A program made the position numbers and the translations under genes. From Runella salmonicolor (GTDB taxonomy: Bacteria; Bacteroidota; Bacteroidia; Cytophagales; Spirosomataceae), in NCBI RefSeq assembly GCF_024158025.1, contig NZ_JAMZEL010000007.1, forward strand, positions 255,582 through 319,581: DNA of 64,000 bases. Direction: 5' to 3'. The notes under the pieces were generated by a model, which saw nothing but the letters and a program-made list of their open reading frames with translations, was not told the DNA's origin and did not search any database. Within the stretch, counting starts at the first letter, position 1. Every line of letters starts with the position of its first letter. Shown here one piece after another: positions 59,824 through 64,000 of this stretch.

Positions 59824-62511
59824 ATGAAAGATACTGCCGAAAGAAAACGTATTCATGCGCGGGCCGATAACAAAGGTTGGAAAAAATGGGGCCCCTATTT
59901 GGCCGAACGCCAATGGGGAACCGTTCGCGAAGATTATAGCTACTGGGGAGACTCTTGGGGCTTTATTTCTCATGAGCTCTCTCGCTCTTATTCTTATCGT
60001 TGGGGTGAAGATGGCCTTGGGGGTATTTCCGACAATAAAGGCCATATCTGTTTGGCTTTTGGTTTTTGGAACCACCAAGACCCAATTATCAAAGAGCGTT
60101 TTTATGGCGTAACTGGCCCCGAAGGAAACCATGGCGAAGATGTAAAGGAATTGTACTACTACTTAGATAGTACCCCTACGCATTCTTACATGAAAATGCT
60201 CTACAAATATCCACAGGTGGCGTTCCCTTACGCCAAACTCGCCGAGGAGAACCGTAAACGCAACCGCCTCCAGCCCGAATACGAGATTGTGGATACGGGT
60301 ATTTTTAATGACAATCGCTATTTTGATATATTTATTGAGTACGCAAAGGCTGACGAAAATGACATTCTCATCAAAATAACGGCCCATAACCGTTATACAG
60401 AAGATGCGCCACTGACCATTTTGCCGACCCTTTGGTTTCGAAATACGTGGTCGTGGGGGTATGATCAATTTAATTATAAACCGATATTAAATGGAATCGC
60501 CAATCGGCAAATAGAAGTAAATCACCGCTTACTTGGGAAATATAAACTGTTTTTAGAAGGAGCTGATGAGTTGCTTTTTTGCGAGAATGAAACCAACAGT
60601 GAGCGTATTTTTGGAAAGCCCAATGCGAACCCGTACACAAAAGACGGAATCAACAATTATGTGGTTACGGGTAAAAAACAGTATGTAAATCCTAATCAGA
60701 TAGGTTCTAAAGCCGCTGGACATTTTAAGAAAGTAGTTCCTGCGGGCGAAAGCGTTTCGATTCGTTTGCGTTTTTCTAATCAAACTAATCAGGCCAATGC
60801 TTTCAGTGATTTTGACGAAATATTTAAGCTACGTCAAGAGGAAGCCGATGAGTTTTATGATGACCTCCAGCAAAATGTAACCGACCCTGAACTGCGCACC
60901 ATTCAGCGTCAAGCCTTTGCTGGGATGCTTTGGAATAAGCAGTTCTTCTATTATAACATAAATGAATGGCTCAAAGGCGACCCTAAAATGCCATTTGAGT
61001 TTAAAGGCCGGGCTTACCCTCGCAACCTTACATGGAAACACATGTATACCGCGAATATCCTTTCGATGCCTGATAAGTGGGAATATCCGTGGTTTGCTGC
61101 GTGGGATTTGGCTTTCCATACCGTTACGCTCTCTCGTTTGGACCCTTATTTTGCCAAACGTCAATTGGCGGTAATTCTTCGGGAGTATTATATGCACCCC
61201 AACGGCCAGCTTCCGGCGTATGAATGGAATTTCTCGGATGTTAATCCACCCGTACATGCGTGGGCTACATGGAAAGTATATGAAATTGACCGGGAATTAA
61301 ATGGCATTGGGGATGTAGCCTTTCTAGAACGGATTTTCCATAAACTGCTCCTTAATTTTACATGGTGGGTAAACCGTAAGGATGCCGAAGGAAACAACAT
61401 TTTTGCGGGGGGCTTTTTAGGCCTCGATAATATTGGAGTATTTGATAGAAGCGCCGAATTGCCTACGGGAGGGCACCTCGAACAGGCCGACGGTACTGGA
61501 TGGATGGCAATGTATACCCTCAATATGCTCCGGATTGCCTGTGAGATTTCGTTGGTGCGCCCAGTGTATCAGGACATGGCTTCCAAATTCTTTGAGCACT
61601 TTTTGCACATTACAGCGGCAATGAAATCCCTTGGAGATCAAAAAATCAGCCTTTGGGATGAAGAAGACCAGTTTTATTACGATGTACTTCATACCCCTGA
61701 CGGCAAAAGTAAACTGCTGAAAGTACGCTCGATGGTGGGCTTGATTCCACTTTTTGCTGTTGAAATTTTGGATGAAGAACTTCTTTCCAAACTTCCTGAC
61801 TTTAAGCGTCGCGTAGAATGGGTGTTAAATAACCGCCCAGATTTGGCCTCGTTGATTTCGCGTTGGCACGAGCCGGGCAAAGGAGAGTCACATTTGTTGG
61901 CTTTACTGAGGGGGCACCGGATGAAAATGTTGCTAAAGCGCATGTTTGACGAAACCGAGTTCCTTTCTGATTATGGAATTCGGGCATTGTCAAAATATCA
62001 TGATGAACATCCCTATGAATTTTTTGTCAACGGCGAAGTTCTTAGGGTAAAATATACCCCCGCAGAATCTGATAGCAGTATTTTTGGCGGCAACTCCAAC
62101 TGGCGTGGACCGATTTGGTTCCCTCTCAATTTTCTCATCATTGACTCCCTATTGAAATTCTATAATTACTATGGTGATGATTATGAAATAGAATATCCTA
62201 CCAATTCGGGGAATGTAATGACGGTGAAAGAAGCGGCGGTTTCGCTCGCGGAGCGGCTTATTAGTATATTTCGTAGAGATAAGCTCGGAAATATTCCTGT
62301 CTATACTGGAAATGAGTTGTTTCAAGAAGATACCCACTTCAAAGATTTGTATCTGTTTTACGAATACTTCAACGGAGATACGGGTGCAGGCTTAGGGGCG
62401 GCCCATCAAACGGGTTGGACGGGCTTAGTGGCGGATTTAATAGAACACACCTCTGTCCATAAAATCAAATATGGAAGCCTACCCACTTCTGTCGAAACAA
62501 CACCCGAATAA
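59824..62511 (+). CDS. Glycoside hydrolase family 63-like glucosidase
   Basis: The 895-residue protein lacks a signal peptide and so is probably cytosolic. It has the (alpha/alpha)6-barrel signature of MGH1/GH63 enzymes (YPWFAAWDLAFHTVTLSRLDPYFAKRQL, YEWNFSDVNPPVHAWATWKVYE, GGNSNWRGPIWFPLNFLI, TGWTGLVADLIE). Acids in WDLAFH and EWNFSD fit the general-acid/base positions. Bacterial relatives act on alpha-glucosides such as mannosylglycerate or glucosylglycerate, or glucose-tipped glycans. The substrate is unknown. Confidence 0.85.
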   Translation: MKDTAERKRIHARADNKGWKKWGPYLAERQWGTVREDYSYWGDSWGFISHELSRSYSYRWGEDGLGGISDNKGHICLAFGFWNHQDPIIKERFYGVTGPEGNHGEDVKELYYYLDSTPTHSYMKMLYKYPQVAFPYAKLAEENRKRNRLQPEYEIVDTGIFNDNRYFDIFIEYAKADENDILIKITAHNRYTEDAPLTILPTLWFRNTWSWGYDQFNYKPILNGIANRQIEVNHRLLGKYKLFLEGADELLFCENETNSERIFGKPNANPYTKDGINNYVVTGKKQYVNPNQIGSKAAGHFKKVVPAGESVSIRLRFSNQTNQANAFSDFDEIFKLRQEEADEFYDDLQQNVTDPELRTIQRQAFAGMLWNKQFFYYNINEWLKGDPKMPFEFKGRAYPRNLTWKHMYTANILSMPDKWEYPWFAAWDLAFHTVTLSRLDPYFAKRQLAVILREYYMHPNGQLPAYEWNFSDVNPPVHAWATWKVYEIDRELNGIGDVAFLERIFHKLLLNFTWWVNRKDAEGNNIFAGGFLGLDNIGVFDRSAELPTGGHLEQADGTGWMAMYTLNMLRIACEISLVRPVYQDMASKFFEHFLHITAAMKSLGDQKISLWDEEDQFYYDVLHTPDGKSKLLKVRSMVGLIPLFAVEILDEELLSKLPDFKRRVEWVLNNRPDLASLISRWHEPGKGESHLLALLRGHRMKMLLKRMFDETEFLSDYGIRALSKYHDEHPYEFFVNGEVLRVKYTPAESDSSIFGGNSNWRGPIWFPLNFLIIDSLLKFYNYYGDDYEIEYPTNSGNVMTVKEAAVSLAERLISIFRRDKLGNIPVYTGNELFQEDTHFKDLYLFYEYFNGDTGAGLGAAHQTGWTGLVADLIEHTSVHKIKYGSLPTSVETTPE

Positions 62512-62540
62512 GTGAATTTTGTACCTTATATATATACAGT

Positions 62541-62885
62541 ATGTCATTAGTAGAACAATTCAATGATTATCGGAGTCGGATGAACGACCGTATTATGGAC
62601 TCCGATAATCTCGTCATTAAGAGAATATTCAATCTTGATACCAATTGCTACGCTCCTGGGCATCTCGATGAAGCTACAAAAGAGATGTTGGGGCTGGCGT
62701 GTTCAATGGTCCTTCGCTGTGATGATTGTGTGAAATACCATCTGGGCAAATGCAAAGAGCTTGGTGTAACAGAAGCGCAGATTCAGGAAGTATTTTCTAT
62801 TGCAACACTTATCGGTGGTACAATTGTGATACCTCACCTCCGCCGAGCCGTAGAGTATTGGGATGCTTTATCCGAGAATCCCTAA
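62541..62885 (+). CDS. Carboxymuconolactone-decarboxylase-like (AhpD-type) protein
   Basis: The 114-residue all-helical protein has the CMD/AhpD redox motif C60-D-D-C63 with H67 (LRCDDCVKYHLGKCKELG). AhpD-type members act as thiol peroxidase partners. The rest (EVFSIATLIGGTIVIPHLRRAVEYW) fits the family. It starts at the ATG at 62541, 29 bases after the glucosidase gene, so the two may share a transcript. The redox partner is unknown. Confidence 0.88.
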   Translation: MSLVEQFNDYRSRMNDRIMDSDNLVIKRIFNLDTNCYAPGHLDEATKEMLGLACSMVLRCDDCVKYHLGKCKELGVTEAQIQEVFSIATLIGGTIVIPHLRRAVEYWDALSENP

Positions 62886-62933
62886 ATAAACGTTATTTTT
62901 TGGCGCTCCTGGAGCAAATTAAACGTATAAAAC

Positions 62934-63290
62934 ATGACAAATGTGGATGAGCAGTTAGTCGAAGAGTGGGAAGAACTTCTCAATGTACTTGAAAAAGTGC
63001 TTGGAAAGAGACCTGCGGATTTAAACGGTGTACTGTTTTTGATTGGTGTACAAGAGTTAGGGAAAGGCCCCATTACGTTTACAAAAGAACAAAAGCAGGA
63101 TTTAATGCATATAGCTATCTGCAAAGTATTGAGTCTTTCGGGTTTTTATGAATTGGAAGGGCTAGATAAAGATGGATGGCCTCACTGGAAAGTAGTCGAA
63201 AAGCTACCTCATTTCAGTCTTATCTCTCAAGAAACGCTGTTAAAAATGCATGTGATTCGCTATTTTAAAGAAGAACTTGATTTTTTTTAA
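62934..63290 (+). CDS. Hypothetical protein
   Basis: The 118-residue soluble protein starts at the ATG at 62934. It has an acidic helical N-terminus (VDEQLVEEWEELLNVLEKVLGKRP) and a mixed C-terminal half (DGWPHWKVVEKLPHFSLISQETLLKMHVIRYF). The pattern NGVLFLIGVQELGKGP and KEQKQDLMHIAICKVLS looks conserved in character, but I recognise no named family. It lies 48 bases downstream of the CMD-like gene and is the last gene before the rRNA operon. Confidence 0.6.
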   Translation: MTNVDEQLVEEWEELLNVLEKVLGKRPADLNGVLFLIGVQELGKGPITFTKEQKQDLMHIAICKVLSLSGFYELEGLDKDGWPHWKVVEKLPHFSLISQETLLKMHVIRYFKEELDFF

Positions 63291-63363
63291 AATTACATAT
63301 CCCTCTTTTTCAGTACATTGCAATAAAATAGAATATTTTTTTAAAGAAAAATAGGTCTTAATT

Positions 63364-63394
63364 TTTGTATGGTATACAATTATCAGTACTTTTG
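63364..63394 (+). promoter_or_regulatory. rRNA promoter P1
   Basis: TTTG (63364-63367), 19-base spacer, TACTTTTG (63387-63394), then CACTCCCAAACGGAGAG. CTCCC can pair with the later GGGAG (about 63418-63422). Confidence 0.85.
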
Positions 63395-63466
63395 CACTCC
63401 CAAACGGAGAGTGCGGGGGAGTTAGTCCGAATAAAATTTTGAAAGCAAAAGTTTTTTAAAATAAAA

Positions 63467-63498
63467 TTTGGATAATTGAGATAGAATTAAGACCTTTG
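63467..63498 (+). promoter_or_regulatory. rRNA promoter P2
   Basis: TTTG (63467-63470), 20-base spacer, GACCTTTG (63491-63498), then CAACCCCAAACAGAGAGGG. It repeats P1 at a distance of 104 bases. Confidence 0.8.
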
Positions 63499-63584
63499 CA
63501 ACCCCAAACAGAGAGGGCGGGGGAAAAGAAGATAGAAAAGTTGTTCTGGATAGGTTTTAGGGGTTAAAAAAACTTAAAATAATA

Positions 63585-63616
63585 TTTGGAGAAGTGGATT
63601 TAAGTTCAGACCTTTG
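63585..63616 (+). promoter_or_regulatory. rRNA promoter P3
   Basis: TTTG (63585-63588), 20-base spacer, GACCTTTG (63609-63616), then CAACCCCAAACGAGTAGGG. It repeats P2 at a distance of 118 bases. Confidence 0.8.
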
Positions 63617-63798
63617 CAACCCCAAACGAGTAGGGCGAGGGAAAAAGAGAAGATTAAAATAGGATAAGCTGGAAGCGATTCAGCTCAATGCTTGGGAGTT
63701 AACAAGCGAAAGTTCTTTGACAGGTTGGTGAGAAAAAACGACAAATTGCGTAAACAGTACAATTAACTGACTTGCGAAAGTCAATTTGAATAGAATTT
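63617..63798 (+). other. rRNA operon leader
   Basis: The transcribed leader holds AGTTCTTTGACA (about 63710-63721), resembling the anti-termination/processing segment found before Bacteroidota 16S genes. A hairpin TGACTT-GCGA-AAGTCA (63768-63783) with a GNRA loop stands just before the mature 16S 5' end. It is likely involved in processing. Confidence 0.6.

Positions 63799-64000
<202 letters not shown>

Overview
The window looks like chromosomal DNA of a member of the Bacteroidota, most likely order Cytophagales and perhaps close to Runella/Spirosomaceae. That rank is inferred from the 5' 16S rRNA segment at the right edge. The phylum is supported by promoters of the TTTG-N19/20-TAnnTTTG type, weak or absent Shine-Dalgarno sites, a PorT homologue (type IX secretion) next to ubiE, a serine-palmitoyltransferase-like enzyme and an S46 dipeptidyl peptidase. 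I see no CRISPR array, transposase, integrase or prophage. The ends of the window cut the sequence 5' of a response regulator (left) and inside 16S rRNA (right).

Region 1 (1-16250) is a signalling block. A LuxR-type response regulator converges on two tandem TPR-containing sensor kinases. Next come an MFS carrier, two tiny paralogous secreted/anchored proteins, a small membrane protein, a two-TM protein with an ABC exporter, and a six-gene operon: FHA-TM-trypsin-like protease, Ser/Thr kinase, PP2C phosphatase, second membrane-anchored Ser/Thr kinase and an outer-membrane barrel. Three promoters in this block (kinase operon, two-TM/ABC operon, FHA operon) carry related arrays of TAGG-N4-CCTA-like sites, so the block is probably one regulon of the response regulator.

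Region 2 (16300-36800) is metabolic and housekeeping: SGNH hydrolase, aat, a two-subunit molybdenum hydroxylase, acyl-CoA dehydrogenase, a small heat-shock protein, an OmpA/PD40 protein, a FAN1-like VRR-NUC nuclease whose gene contains an in-frame 47-bp palindrome, an HGSNAT-like acyltransferase, a CDGSH protein, prfA, a FadN-type beta-oxidation enzyme, a bacterial GRAS-domain protein next to a phosphotriesterase-like hydrolase, PspC and an acetylxylan-esterase-like enzyme. The two beta-oxidation genes share the perfect operator-like palindrome GTATGCTTGCATAC.

Region 3 (36900-57050) holds two polysaccharide loci (36906-41319 and 53820-57045). Between them lie an LEA-like coiled coil, a serine palmitoyltransferase-like gene with an operator-like dyad in its promoter, a Gfo/Idh oxidoreductase, initiator tRNA-Met, era, der, the S46 peptidase, a chromate-transporter-family protein, a 2OG-Fe(II) oxygenase, porT and ubiE.

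Region 4 (57075-64000) holds an acyl-CoA carboxylase beta subunit, an exported MTA/SAH nucleosidase, a GH63-like glucosidase, a carboxymuconolactone-decarboxylase-like protein, a hypothetical gene, then three tandem rRNA promoters, the rRNA leader and the start of 16S rRNA.
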